This document shows positions 23,357 to 36,252 of a stretch of 64,000 nucleotides of DNA, piece after piece. Positions within the stretch are counted from its first letter, which is position 1. Each line of letters begins with the position of its first letter. Location of the stretch: positions 121,793,970 through 121,857,969 of the forward strand of contig CM043962.1 of the NCBI GenBank assembly GCA_014529385.2. The letters are read 5' to 3'. The translations under genes were made by a program, and so were the position numbers. Under the pieces are notes generated by a model. That model did no database searches. It was not told the DNA's origin and saw only the letters and a list, made by a program, of their open reading frames with translations. The stretch comes from Adiantum capillus-veneris. Taxonomy: Eukaryota; Streptophyta; Polypodiopsida; Polypodiales; Pteridaceae.

Positions 23357-24422
23357 TGTTGGCAGATACGCTGCGAAGGACGTCAGCATAGCGAGAACTC
23401 ACCTAACATATAATTTCAACTGAGGACGGAGATTGACCCGCAGGTGCGTGGAAGCAAGCAAAGGGTGTCAACCTCTACTTGAACGACTAATGACTACTTC
23501 CTACAGAGATATCAAATCTACATGCCATCAGCTCTGTGAATGTGAGAGTCTCCTATGATGCTACCGCAAGCCAAAAGCCCATTAGACGTTCTCGAAACGT
23601 TACGAAACTTGAGGGATATCCTATCAACACTAATAGGCCACTCTCCCTAAGGTCCGTGACCCAAAACCCTACCTAAAAACACCTGGTGCAGAATCGTGTA
23701 GGATGTCTGACAGGGTTTGTAGGTTGACGTTTCTGAAAACTAAGATGCCTCATACGTAGCTCTACTCGCTCTGATCACGTGGATATGCTGAAATGCAAAA
23801 ACGGACAACATTTACTCACCGAAACTCCAAAACTAGCTCGCGGGTGAATCTGCCAAAACACAGACGAATGCGCGTGATGTAAGCATCAACGCGTAGCTCT
23901 CCTCGTGGGCAACACGCAGCTGCTCTTCGTTTGCAATTCCGACCACCGTAGCTCTTGTAGCACACACACACACACTCTCTCACTCTCTCGCAGTCTCTCA
24001 ATCGACATAGCAAATAAGATTATTAGAAGTCCCTTTACAAAGCTTTAGGTTTTGGTTTATATACTAAACCTTAGAAAACCTAATGTCCGGCCAAAATGAC
24101 CTGATTTGTCCCTAGGATTCTATAGAGCTTAATTACAACACCGTGAGCTGGCTTTGCTCATCCAACAAGCATCTGTGGCCAAAAATACAATTGCTGACTT
24201 AAAATATGCAGTTCGTGTAAACATTACAAAAGTGGTCGTAATGGCTCAAAATGATAATAACGGGATATTCGATGATGTCCATGAGCTTGTATCTTCACAT
24301 TAAAACATCCATCGTCATCTTCATCACTTCATCAACATCTTCATATGGAATCTTTAGAGAATCTTTGAGGAATCTTCATGGAATCTTTGTGGAAGTGTTG
24401 TTGAAAGGTTGACCTGTCAACA
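23357..24422 (-). repeat. Right LTR of element G
   Basis: This is the 5' LTR in element sense, one base from the primer site (23339-23355). It lacks one of the repeated gaatctttgag units present in the left copy near 5548-5572. Confidence 0.92.
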
Positions 24423-24427
24423 AGCTC

Positions 24428-24578
24428 CCAAATCTCACTATGTATGCACAATGTGAGAATGAGTGAGAGCTCCTTATTCTTTGTATGTATAAAGAATAAG
24501 GAGATAAATGTGGGCGGCCGTGGACACTGGCCGGTGAACACGGCAAAGCACAGTGAGGCACACCGCCTTTACCTAACA
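24428..24578 (-). repeat. Left LTR of Copia B, second part
   Basis: It continues the LTR begun at 4473 and ends in cctaaca next to the polypurine tract (24579-24593). Its match in the right LTR runs to 27742. Confidence 0.9.
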
Positions 24579-24983
24579 TTCTCCCACTAAAGGCTGTGTG
24601 CCGCGACAAGTGGCGAGAAGACTAGCATACAACTAGTATATACAAGAGGTGAGAGAAGACGGCTCTCAACCTATGCCCACGGGCTCACTCTATAACCGCT
24701 CGTGTAGATGCAACATGCATACCACTAGGGCTAGAGCTACGATGACACTCATGATACAGGTATCAAGTGACGACATGCACGGCTCCACAATGCACAATGC
24801 CAGTGTCAGTCCTCGTACGATTGACAACTCCCAGTGTAAATGCACCAACCGCATAAGCAAGATCAGGTGTTGAGACCAAAAGGTCGGACATGAGAGACCC
24901 AAAAGCGGATGAAACATACACTATGTGTGCCAACCTATCCCTGTTAGCAACCTCAATGCCATATGCATCCTCATAGGAAGCAC

Positions 24984-25966
24984 CTAACTATGCATCACCA
25001 TGTCAACATCGTCTGGCAAAGGCATATCTGTTGAGAATGACTGCAAAACCAAAAAATAAGCACCATTGCAATCACACATAGCTATCTGAAGGACACTGTC
25101 ACGCTCAAACGTATCAGATGCATCATAGAACAATGCATCGGTCTCTGGCTCAGCTAATGTTACCTCAACTGATGATTGACCAAGTTGTGTATCCTCAGAG
25201 ATATCACTGTCTGTGTGAACATCACCACAAGACAAATGCACAACCTGCTCTCCATGCAGCACATCCGCAAAGAGACACACCCCGTCTCTCGCTCCAAACA
25301 TGGCTGCAAATACATAGAGACTACACCGCCTAGTGTGTCAAAAATATGCAAAGGGTATACCAAACCACTCCTAGCACCTCTCGCTATCACCAATGATCCC
25401 CTATGCATAGGAAAACACTGCTCTCTAAGCAGTACACAATGCCCACTACTCTGCAACAACTGATGCACTGAAATGAGACTCTAGTTGAGTCCTGGTACAT
25501 AACATACATCTTGTAGAGTAAGCAATGCATTGCTAGGTAAAGACATGCATACATATCCAACACCCTCTATGTCATATGCTAAACCATCAGCAAACTTCAC
25601 ACAACCAAGTCTCCCACTAGAGAAAGAGAAAAACAAATAACAATGTGGCGTCACGTGAAAAAGTGCATGCTCGTCTAGTAGAAAACGCATAGACAATGTG
25701 TTATCTCAAGACACAAAGTAGTATGAAGGCAAGCTAGACTCAAAAGTGACATGCCCGTCACATGCATACTCTCTAGCATCTGTCCTCATAGTAGCACCAT
25801 GCATCTGCCTCTTTAGTTGCCTCATACACCTAAAGCAACGGCACCTTATATGCCCATCATGGTCGTAGTGCCAACATGTCAATCGCGATCGTGAGTGAGA
25901 ACCGCCTCTAACCTGAAGCGTCTCCATATTCATGCCAAAACTATGGAAAACAATGCTTGAGATCAC
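24984..25966 (-). pseudogene. Copia B gag-protease-integrase remnant
   Basis: Minus-strand fragments read in Copia order. At 25706-25966 is a damaged CCHC knuckle (CWHYDHDGHIRCRCF). At 25481-25696 is the protease region: LLDEHALFHVTPH stands where the family has an LDSGASFH-type motif, so the catalytic Asp-Ser-Gly is lost, and VCYVPGLN follows. At 25160-25468, RGSLVIARGARSGLVYPL is the GAG-pre-integrase lead-in. At 24984-25301 the sequence no longer matches anything I recognise. Stops and frame changes separate the pieces. The integrase core, reverse transcriptase and RNase H are absent between here and the polypurine tract. Confidence 0.75.
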
Positions 25967-27504
25967 AAGACTCTTCCACCCGAGAGCAAATCACAGTCTC
26001 AAGCAAAGAAGGTGACCAAAAGGTCAAGCGCACTAGCCTCTGCAATGGGCATACATATCTGCAAAATTTTGGTAAAGTCTCCCTTGTAAAACTCGAGCAA
26101 AAACTCAACAGTAAATCTCAATGGAGACAACAACAAATGCCTAAATGGCCAATCCAGGAATGTACTTGTCACAAAACACCTCACAAAGTCATACACAGAG
26201 CCAAACTGCTGTAGCCGGAGTATCACTCAACGGTGTCACAAATGACATACATATGTGAGTGAAAAACTATTGCCAAAATGTGTCAATGAATGAACAATGT
26301 GCCAGAAAACTGAGCATACACAACTCCTCACTCCTGCGAGAGTGGGTACAAGAACACCAAACTGTGTCCAAACCGACAAAACCTATCAAAGTGAGAGTAA
26401 ACACTCGATCACTGTCAAAGTGGGAATATATCGACCACTACACCATTAGAGAGCAAACTGCAAATACGCAAAAACCATGGCGAGAATTTGGGAAAAATTT
26501 GGCAAAGTTTTCCCTAAAAATTGAGCAAAAACTCAAGTACAATCTCTACCATAAACCATAACACTACTCAATGCCAATGAGTAGAAATGCCAAAATGGCT
26601 CCACATTTTCACATACAATGGCAATCCGCACTCAACATACATCAACGGAGTGACCGCTCATAAGCAAGTGCCAAAAGAGCTGCAATCTGGAAACTTGCTC
26701 AATGCAAAAATAATGCTCTCAAGAGAGCTTGCTGGCACGTGAAAGTGCCAGCGAGCTCTCTGGCACGTGAAAGTGCTCGCCAAAATGCATGTATAATGGG
26801 CATCAACCATGCGCCATAACTATATGCAAACCCATTCACAAAGACCATGAATCCAATCACAAAATCATTGCCAAAGTATTGTGTGAAAACCTGTGAAAGA
26901 AGCTCCACCTTGTGTGCTCCAAAAACCATGTCTCTCAAGAGACCGCTTTGATGGTGTGTAAACGCCTTCATACTTCGTTGCCCAAATCTACCAAAAAAAC
27001 TCAAACCACAAGCTTTGCACAAGCTGAAATTACATCCTCAGCTCAGAATTTATGCACCTAACTTTGAGCACCTGCCGTGCTTCCAAAAGTGCATCAAACT
27101 CGCCCACTATGCGAAAACAAAAAACCTGCAATTTCTGTATACAATCAGTCTGAGCCGAATATCAGCAAAACGGTGAGGAAATTACAAAAAGTTTCTTCTG
27201 AGAAATTGCAGACCACGTCGAAATGGATGTGTTGAAGGAACAGAATTCTCAGATCTGCATTCTACAAGGAGAAGAATGAATCTGAAAATAGTGATGCTAC
27301 GGACACAATTTTTAGGGCAACACCTTCACTTACACACAATCTTCCACACTCCTTACTGAGATTCCACAAGAGCATACATCACTCTCAACTGAGCTCTGCA
27401 TTCTCACAAATCTTCCAAGATTTCTTGATCTCTCCACCGCCGAGAGCGAGCGAGCTATCGCCTCAAAGCTCTTAAAGCCGTCATGCTCTCCGCAATCACC
27501 ATGC
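25967..27504 (-). other. Copia B leader and decayed gag N-terminus
   Basis: Between the primer site and the gag knuckle remnant lie about 1.5 kb without a credible ORF. Phrases such as atggcgagaat recur in the leader of Copia A near 19134, suggesting related lineages with unusually long leaders. Confidence 0.5.
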
Positions 27505-27518
27505 ACTCTGATACCAAT

Positions 27519-27742
27519 TATGAGTGCGCGAATGCGGTGCATGTGTGGAGAGTGAGAAGGAGAGAGAGAGTACACAGTGTGTTTGTGGAGCTCCCAAATC
27601 TTACTATATATGCACAATGTGAGAATGAGTGAGAGCTCCTTATTCTTTGTATGTATAAAGAATAAGGAGATAAATGTGGGCAGTCGGACACTGGCCGACG
27701 AACACGGCAAAGCACGGTAAGGCACACCACCTTTACCTAACG
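27519..27742 (-). repeat. Right LTR of Copia B
   Basis: This is the 5' LTR in element sense, two bases from the primer site (27505-27516). It begins TATGAG where the partner has TGTGAG, and ends CG where the partner has CA, so both termini are mutated. Confidence 0.88.
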
Positions 27743-27747
27743 CAATG

Positions 27748-28864
27748 TGTGCCTGATACTTCATGGTTGCATATGCAGTGATTCTGTCTTATCCTGATCT
27801 CATCTATGGGGCACATAGGTTTATCCTCTATCTTTTATGAAGGGTTCTTCGACTCTTTGTGTATCCCACTCTACTTCATTTTGCTGCCACCAACTTACCT
27901 AATAGGGTTGCTGGAGGTCTCAAGAACCATGGTATCCCTATAAACATGTCTCCATGTCGCTCTACCCACTGGATTGCAGGTCACTTTAGCCTCCGGGTAG
28001 TTCTTAGCATAGTGTCAATTTCTTTGACATTTATAGCAGGCGTTGGGGAACAAAGTAAAGTTCACCTCTTGACTACAATCATGAGAGATTTTGAAAGAGA
28101 ATGCGGCTAATAGATATTGAAGTGTGAATGTCTTCTATCATTAAAAAACACCATCCAATAAGAGGATCTTTTGTCTAAGGGCCTTGCCACATTGGGGGGC
28201 ACCTGCGCTTTGCTCTTTTTCTGTCATGAGCTAAGAATTCTATCACATTAAAATTTTGTTGAGCATCCTCACAACAAGCAAGAATAGGCAAAGTGGATGA
28301 TTATCCACCTCTCACACCTCAGCGCTTCCCATGGCTCTTTTTGGAGATGGACACCCAAATTTGGAAACGTGGTTTGGGGTTGGGGTGCATGTCGGCACAT
28401 CTAATAAACACGCAACGCCAACTTCAACTTTTTCCTCATCCAATAACTACTTGCAAATGTGACATGGCCACCTCTTGCCTACCCTAATGTGGCAAGGGCC
28501 TAATTCACACTCAAATATTTTGTCTAATTCACACTTAACATGGCTTGCTAAAAGAGGTTGACATGTAAGCAAAGAAGAAACTTTTAAAGCTTCAATAAAT
28601 TTTAATATAAATTTTTATGCACCATAAACCAAGGCATTGTGGATCACATTCCATATGTTTCTCATGGTGAATTGCACAATTTTGATGTTTTAAATAATGA
28701 GATGACATAGACATGTTTTTGGAGTATCATGAGAAAACTAAGGAAAATAACATTGGCAACTCTAAATGAAACATGAAGTGTGTAGTGCAACATTAAAGCA
28801 AGTTGATGGTGAGTTTCATGCTGAAATTTCTTTTTTAAGAAAATGATGTCATCGATGTTTTTTG
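27748..28864. other. No gene recognised
   Basis: Host-side sequence between elements B and D. Short ORFs at 27859-28110 and 28293-28487 show no domain. Confidence 0.5.
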
Positions 28865-28869
28865 TAAGT

Positions 28870-29047
28870 TGTAATGGAAATGGCCTATGAATTTAGAGAA
28901 TAGCGGAATTAAGAGAATTAGAGTGAGCAACTTTGAGAGCATAGAGAGAATTAGAGTGAGCAACTTTGAGAGCATAGAGGGTGAACTTAATTGGTAGTAG
29001 CAACTTAATCATAACACTTAATTAACTAGGCATGAGCAATACCTTTG

Positions 29048-29108
<61 letters not shown>

Positions 29109-30799
29109 AGAGAATATGAAAATAGTTGAGGACCGGATTTATGTGGAGCTGGTCCCCCCTCCAAAAGGCATTTGTATTATAGATTCTCTCATTAAGAGAG
29201 ACTTGGTACAATACAATCTTTGTGTTCCTTGAGACCTCTTTGGCATTATGGAGATGGAAGCTTCATATACCAAGCTTTTGCATAATATCAACAATCAATC
29301 TTAGCTTGAAAACAATCAAGAACTCATGAACATCATTAGTCTTTGTGTTCCCTAAATCATTTGAGTGCATGAAGATGTATACTTTTATGCATCAACTTGT
29401 GCCTAAAGCAGCAATTAATCTACCTTGCAATACAATTAATCTACTTGCATTAAGTAAGTAATCTACTTGCAATAAACGATTAGCCTTCTTGCAATAAGCA
29501 TAACATGCACTTTGTAGAAAGCATTAACTATCCCAAGCCTCAGTCCCAAGACCTCAAACACCTTCGAAGGTGGAGAGAGCTAGCAGGGAATGAGGGTAGG
29601 GAAGAGGAAGAAGAAGTATTCCATAGGAGAAAGAAATAATTCCTCACTTATCATCACTCTTCTTGCTTAGCATAAATAATAGCATTAATAATGAAGATGT
29701 AGAAGATGGAAAGCTTAAGCATTGAATCATAGCTCTTTATTGGATTTGCATTCCATAGCCAAGAGTGTTGGTGTAGGCTCTCAACTTCTCAAGGAGCTTG
29801 GAGAAGGAGATGGAGCTCTTGCCTAGCACACAATGAGAGTGTTTGTGAGTGTGTGTGGGTGAGTATACCCCCTAAGCAACCCCCTAGCTTTCTTGGGTCA
29901 ACCCCCCCCTTGTAGCTCATGCTTGAAGCTCATTGGACCCCTCCAGGCCTAGCCAATCATAAGCAGGAGGCATTACAAGCAGCAAGGGTAGCCTTGAGAC
30001 AAGTGTCCCCCCTTTCCCCTTTGATAGAGAGGGCTAGATAAATGCAAAATCAATTAATTAAATCTCCTAAATTATCATTGGACCCCTTGGGTGGCCAACC
30101 AATAGGCTTCAAGCACACAATGAGGGCAACATGAGGAGGAACTTGACAAGTGTCCCTTTTACTTTCTTTGTACCATGCATGCCTTGTGTGAGTGTGTGGG
30201 TGTTCTCTCTCATCCCCCCTCATGTAGGGCTCGCCCCCTCCTTGTAGGGATTGAATATTTGACTTTTTGACACCTCAAGCCCTCATGCATAGGCCCAGTT
30301 CCCACCAAAAGCTTGGCCCTTAAGCACTTTAAGCTTGGGCTGGGTTCTCACCTCAAGTGCAACCCTAACATCTCAAGCATGTCAAGCACCTCAAGCATCT
30401 CAATCATTAAGCACCTCAAGCATCTCAAGCACCTCAATCATCAAGCACTTCAAGCACCTTAGTCATCAAGCATGACAAGCACGACAAGCACCTCGAGCAG
30501 GGTCGGGTTCCCCCGCCTCAAGCTCCCAGCCCTAGCTTACCTAAGGTCAAAGGACTTTTACACACATTATTGGAGGTCTTCAATGAAGATAACCCTAAGG
30601 TCTTATGCTCCATTGGTTAGCCTTGCTCTTTGATAGACCATCTTTCATTTGGGCTCCTTTACCATTGGCCCCGTGTTGAGATAGATCTATAAGCACATGT
30701 CTATATCTTAACCCTTGTTCCCGTTTATTCTTCCACATTAAATGATCAGTTTAATATGAGAAAATCATTTGGGTTGGTTAGATATTAGTTTTTATAACA
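28870..30799 (-). repeat. Left (3') LTR of Gypsy D
   Basis: 1930 bp with a GA run at 29049-29105. It includes a 3' half rich in catcaagcacctcaagcacc repeats (about 30360-30500). Confidence 0.9.
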
Positions 30800-31218
30800 T
30801 TACCTCTCTATTGAAATCATAGTCGTCCTCGACTATGAGGTAGATATGGTAAAGTCTCACCCATTAGTCCATTGGTCTTAGCGGGTAGAGGATCCATTTT
30901 TACCCTACGACCTCATTCCAGAGTGGATGACTAATCCACTTGGTGCTTGAGAGACATTGTCTGCCGAAAGCATGTCTGCTCTTTTTAGTCCATATCATAC
31001 TTCCAAAGTAGAGTGACAAGTTCTACTTGGTGTTTGGGAGACGTAGTCACCACAAACATGGATCACCACAAACATGATCGTAAGTATGCATACTTCTTAA
31101 AATTTGTGCACGAAACATAAAAAGAGAGTCTTATAAGACAAAAACATGGATCATTCAAAATGCATTTCTTTTACATTTGCTTACTCTTCTGTGTCATTGT
31201 AAGCATCATTAACAAGGT

Positions 31219-32281
31219 TCATATTATCCTTAAGCTATGTTCTTTGCATGTATTTAGCATCTTTGAAAGGATAATTCTTAACTTAAATAAGATACTGTCA
31301 GTAGTCTTACCATTTCTTAATACCTTGTGCTCATGTCGAAGGACGAACTTGGGTTGGAGCTTGTTTGCTTCATCCTCGATCTCTGGTTGGTCTTCATTTA
31401 TAACCTCTATTGGTGGCTCTTCCTTAATAAGGCTCGAATAGGCTCTCATGAAAAATGATATATATGAGCCAGTAGTTGGGCAACTTTAATTGCTAAGCCA
31501 TCTAATGGATGGGCTTGAAATTTTAGAAGGGGCCATAGTATCTTTGTGCTGACCTAGCATAATACCTTTAATGGCCCCGAGGATTCTTGTGTATAATTTG
31601 CCTTAGATGAGCCTTGGGGAAGTTTAGTAAGACCCAACTTTTTTTTCTTTTTCTTTAAAGGATAAGGCTCTTTTGTGCCTAATGGCAGGAGCCTTTTTTG
31701 CCTAGCTAATAGATGGATATAGTCTGTTTAATCTTCTAAAAAGATTCGTTTTGATCTCGGCTATACTCCTTTGCAATGAAGATCTTCCCAGGTACCTTAA
31801 GCTACAAGGGACTTTTGGATCTTCCGTCTTTAGCCCCGAAAGGTACTTTCCCCTTAGAAGTATGTTCATGTTATTAGAGACATATTGTTGTTAGGGTAAG
31901 TACTTCTCTCATTTTGAGCATTGATCTACTTCGAATCACAAGATTTTAGTAGATCAAGGATCATCCGTTGGAATAGTAGGCCAACATAAGAGGGTTACTC
32001 TAGTTCTGATAGAGACTCTATCAAAAATTAGTGGTCATGGTAGGATTTCTATCCGACACAATTAGATGTTGGCAAGCCATGGTCCTTCTATCATACTTCA
32101 TCTTTTGGTATACCATACATTTTGAAACATACTCTTGTATGTTCTCGTTTCTTGGTAAGCCAATACAAGTATGCTTTTACTCCTAGCAGAGTAAATTCAA
32201 ATTCATCTTTGCCCCGCATATGGGAGGAGCATGGTAAGTGAGGGAGATATAGCCTATAGAGGTATGGAAGATAACCATCCT
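31219..32281 (-). pseudogene. Gypsy D integrase and chromodomain remnant
   Basis: Nucleotide similarity to the Gypsy E integrase region is clear, for example cattttgagcattgatctact near 31911. It is shortened by deletions and many stops. The end (31219-31449) reads LQPKFVLRHEHKVLRNGK, the start of a chromodomain like that of E. The chromodomain would direct integration to marked chromatin. Confidence 0.75.
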
Positions 32282-33425
32282 CTAACTGGAGTGGTTCTTT
32301 TTTCTTCCATTTGTAAAGGTTATTATCATATCCCGAACGCCTGAGTTAGAAGCATATTTAACTATCATAAAACATAGTTCATTGTAAGTTGCTATTGATA
32401 CCCTATCTACCCTTGGCCATTGGGAAAGTGCATCGGCTGTGCTTGCCAGCAATGTGAGCAATGTGAGCATTGGGAAAGTGCATCGGCTACATGTTTGTGC
32501 TTGCCAGCAATGTGAGCAATGTAAAATTTAAATTGCAAGAGAAATTTGCCCACCTCATTTGATTGTCGAAGAGTTTGGTTTGTATCATGGATGGAGTCCG
32601 CAAGAAGTACTTCCACGGCATGTAAAACAACTCGTAGTTCCTTTTGTATATGTCCAGCATTCGCTCATTGGATTTGAGTCTTTGAATCTTGTATTCTATG
32701 GTATTCCCTTCTTGAAGCAAATTTTTTCTTGAAGGCATGCATCTAGGCATTACATTGGACCTGTTATAAGCATGGATTTTTTGTATGAATCATCTCTAGT
32801 ATGCACTCATACCTTTAGAGTTTCACAACTCATGTAGACTCCTTGGATTAGGCCATCTTTTTATTACCTCTACCTTTTGTGGATCCATACAAATACCACC
32901 TTTAGAGATAATGTGACCTAATTATTGAATCTCTTTAAAAATTCACTTTTCTTTTGGTTAGAACAAAGCCTAATCTCTCTCGAAACTTACCAGTTCATGC
33001 TATTGCCTTTTGAACTCCTCTTGTGGAGCTTATAAAGCTCAATAAGGAGGCTTATTAGGCAGTGAGCTTCGTGGTAAAAGCTCCATTGCATGGTCATTGT
33101 CCCCTCATTGTGGAGATAGCTCACGGGGGTATCATCAATAAAAACATTTTGGAATCCATTTAGGAATGTAGAAAATTCTAATTCGTCTTAATTCCCGTCT
33201 TTTTTTTATTGTTATTGGTTGAAACATTGAATTCATTTACAGACTTTCTAACAAAAATCATGTATATGAATATACAGATTTTCATTAACTTACGAAAAGC
33301 ATGCATATTTACATGGTATAGGATGCTACCCGACTCATAAACATGTATGCACATATCTCCTAGCTTAGGAAAAACAAAATCCTTTTGCTATGAGCATCCT
33401 CTTTTGGAGTTTCCAGCATAGAAAC
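32282..33425 (-). pseudogene. Gypsy D protease/reverse transcriptase/RNase H remnant
   Basis: Homology is to the matching stretch of Gypsy E (61960-63230). RNase H signatures include LLQEGNTIEYKIQRLKSNER and FYIAHIAGKHKHVADALSQ (32407-32750). The segment coding for the reverse transcriptase palm with its DD motif appears deleted between about 32880 and 33040. A 50-57-bp block around 32427-32520, with attgggaaagtgcatcggct, is locally duplicated. Confidence 0.75.
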
Positions 33426-34904
33426 TCAAGGTGGATTGTTGCGTGCATTTATTTGGGGACAAGCACGATAAAAATGCCCTTGCTGTCCACACTTGTAGCA
33501 TTTGTTATCCTTACGATAACACTCTAGCTCTGTTGGAGAGAGTCTATTCTTACCTTTGTAGACTCCTTTCTCCTTAGCATTGTTATCGGTGTTGCTAGAG
33601 TTGCCTTTGGAGGAAGTTTGAGCATTATTCCTTCCTCTAGGCTCATTTTGATCCTTCACTTTCATGGGCTTAGAGTTTCTCTTAACATCTTGTTGGAAAT
33701 TGATTTGAGAGGCGACCATAGTATGGTGTATGACCGCCGATATGGCATTAGGCCTTTGTGCTTTAATATACTCGGCCATCTCGTCAAAAAGACCCGCACA
33801 AATTTTTTGCTTTTGCTCCTCAAAGCCTATCTTTTTGTAGACACTGGCTTTGAGAAGTAAATCCCAAAACTTATCTACATACTTCTGGATAGACTCGTAG
33901 GGAGAGAGTTTCAAGCTTTGCCATTCTGTGAGGACATTGTCTTTAGTGTTGCTTGCCAGAAATTGTTTCATGATGGAGGCTCTTAAAGCCTTCCATGTCC
34001 TTGGAGCTTTCCTTTGGGCTCGTAGGCTAGCCCACCATTGACGAGCGGAGCTCTGAAAATGCATAGATACCTGACGCAGTTTAGAGGACTCCATGAAGTC
34101 CTCATTACCAAAGGCCACATCAAACTATTGGATGAAGGCCAAGATCTTGTCCGTAGCACCAAAGGTGCCATCATAGGTAAGAAAAGTGGTGTCCTTTACT
34201 CCCTCCTTGAACTTATTCATCTTCTTGGACCTTCTCCATACCGGATAGGACTTGCAATGGCCTTTCCTTTTGGGCTCTTTGAGAGAAGAGCCGCTACCTT
34301 CATTGGAATATGAGGAAGGTGATGAAGATGGAGAAGAGTGTGACCTCTTTCTCTCCTTTTACTTCTTTTGGTACTTCTCTTCCTTTTGGTGATAACGAGG
34401 AGGAGGACTTTGCGGAAATCTTTCCCTCTTGGGGGGAGTTGGAGATTGTTGAGGCTGTCGTCTTCTTGGAGCCACATCTTCGGAAGTATTGGGAGACTCA
34501 CTTCTTTCTCCTTCCTTTGGTGAAGGCTCTATAGTAGAGACTTCACCTCTCTTCTTGGATAAGCCCGCTAGTAATCATTTAAGCTCTTCATATGGGTTCT
34601 CCTCTTCTCTCACCGTAGAGAGCCCTCTCTTGGAAATCTCTTGAAGAGACTTCTCAGGCGCTCTCTCTTTTGGGGGAGTTTGGAGAATCCCATAACTATG
34701 AAGTTGTTGGAAAACTTCACCTTGTAGGTCTGGGTTTCCCATAGCTTGTTGCAGCTTAGAAATAAGACACTTGATAAACATGGGAGCATCATCATTAGCA
34801 CATTTATGTGCAAAATCAAAGTTATAAATGTTCGTTCTACTCTCTTGATTATTGTTAGCCATGTTAACAAAATTTATGTATGTAGTTAATGTATGCTTTG
34901 GCAA
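33426..34904 (-). pseudogene. Gypsy D gag, frameshifted
   Basis: An N-terminal part (34575-34904, with MANNNQESRTNIYNFDF) is followed by damaged sequence. A good gag core lies at 33426-34118, with MHFQSSARQWWASLRAQRK, WKALRASIMKQFL and YVDKFWDLLLK, the retrotransposon gag fold. A perfect CCHC knuckle CYKCGQQGHFYRAC follows near 33494-33453. Gag would package element RNA. Stops and shifts between 34119 and 34574 break it. Confidence 0.88.
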
Positions 34905-35276
34905 TTCAAAACCTTAGTTGCCACTCCTCTTAGCCTTTGAAAATCGGCTCTTAAGTATCTACACCCATGGCTCAAAGTGGTTAATTATAGAGAGTAGAGG
35001 AGTAGGTCTAACATAGTAGAGTTGCCGAGGGTTAGCTCCTTTCGGACTTCTTATGGCTCAATAATCGTAAAGCCGTAGGCAAGTCTAAAAAGACTCCATT
35101 GTTAAGTCCAAAGCTCCCGAGGTGTGCACCATATCCCACATAGTGGGCTCAACAAAACCGATAATAAATCCTAGTTCCACTTACCCTAATATAATTAACA
35201 ACATCAACCATTTATAGGCTACTTAAGGACCTCTCCTCTTAAGCAAGAAAAGAGAAACCAAATGCTCTAATACCAA

Positions 35277-35454
35277 TGTAATGGAAATGGCCTATGAATT
35301 TAGAGAATAGCAGAATTAAGAGAATTAGAGTGAGCAACTTTGAGAGCATAGAGAGAATTAGAGTGAGCAACTTTGAGAGCATAGAGGGTGAACTTAATTG
35401 GTAGTAGCAACTTAATCATAACACTTAATTAACTAGGCATGAGCAATACCTTTG

Positions 35455-35547
<93 letters not shown>

Positions 35548-36247
35548 AGAGAATATGACAACAGTTGAGGACCGGATTTATGTGGAGCCGGTCCCCCCTC
35601 CAAAAGGCATTTGTATTATAGATTCTCTCATTAAGAGAGACCTGGTACAATACAATCTTTTTGTTCCTTGAGACCTCTTTGGCATTATGGAGATGGAAGC
35701 TTCATATACCAAGCTTTTGCATAATATCAACAATCAATCTTAGCTTGAAAACAATCAAGAACTCATGAACATCATTAGTCTTTGTGTTCCCTAAATCATT
35801 TGAGTGCATGAAGATGTATACTTTTATGCATCAACTTGTGCCTAAAGCAGCAATTAATCTATCTTGCAATACAATTAAGCACCTCAATCATCAAGCACCT
35901 CAAGCACCTTAGTCATCAAGCATGACAAGCACGACAAGCACCTCGAGCAGGGTCGGGTTCCCGCGCCTCAAGCTCAGTCCTTGCTTACCTAAGGTCAAAG
36001 TACTTTTACACACATTATTGGAGGTCTTCAATGAAGCTAACCCTAAGGTCTTATGCTCCATTGGTTAGCCTTGCTCTTTGATAGACCATCTCTCATTTGG
36101 GCTCCTTTACCATTGGCCCCGTGTTGAGATAGATCTATAAGCACATGTCTATATCTTAACCCTTGTTCACGTTTATTTTCCCACATTAAGTGATCAGTTT
36201 AATATGAGAAAATCATTTGGGTTGGTTAGATATTAGTTTTTATGACA
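35277..36247 (-). repeat. Right (5') LTR of Gypsy D, internally deleted
   Basis: Same ends as the left LTR, but about 960 bp are missing at about 35878, where caatacaatta joins agcacctcaatcatc. The deleted part corresponds to about 29448-30428 of the left LTR. The GA run is longer here (35456-35544). Confidence 0.9.
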
Positions 36248-36252
36248 TAAGC

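Larger units (their letters stand above)
4549..24422 (-). mobile_element. Large LTR element G, no reverse transcriptase seen
   Basis: LTRs of about 1.07 kb at 4549-5624 and 23357-24422 both start TGTTGGCAG and end CTGTCAACA. TSD agctc occurs at 4544-4548 and 24423-24427, and removing G plus one agctc restores an intact Copia B LTR. Minus-strand polarity follows from the polypurine tract at 5625-5641 and a primer site at 23339-23355, which resembles the plant tRNA-Asp 3' end with about three mismatches. The span is 19.9 kb, or about 12.2 kb without Copia A. Internal ORFs (6791-10846) look like gag and protease; no reverse transcriptase, RNase H or integrase is recognisable. This fits a large non-autonomous LTR element. 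Confidence 0.9.
4473..27742 (-). mobile_element. Copia-type LTR retrotransposon B (deleted, split by element G)
   Basis: The left LTR is 4473-4548 joined to 24428-24578 (227 bp). The right LTR is 27519-27742 (224 bp). TSD caatg flanks the whole at 4468-4472 and 27743-27747. The primer site at 27505-27516 reads TGGTATCAGAGT on the minus strand (initiator-Met type). The polypurine tract at 24579-24593 sits against the left LTR. Without G the element is about 3.4 kb. Gag zinc-knuckle, protease and early integrase remnants survive, but the integrase core, reverse transcriptase and RNase H are gone. The LTRs differ at about one base in ten, and the right LTR termini have decayed to TA and CG, so this is the oldest layer of the nest. 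Confidence 0.9.
28870..36247 (-). mobile_element. Gypsy LTR retrotransposon D (chromodomain type), decayed
   Basis: The left LTR is 28870-30799 (1930 bp) and the right LTR 35277-36247 (971 bp). Both start TGTAATGGAAATGG and end TTTAT(A/G)ACA. The flanks are taagt (28865-28869) and taagc (36248-36252), a TSD with one mismatch. The primer site at 35264-35275 reads TGGTATTAGAGC on the minus strand (initiator-Met with one change). Gag, part of reverse transcriptase, RNase H, integrase and chromodomain remnants occur in Gypsy order. Its LTR is related to that of element E. Confidence 0.92.
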
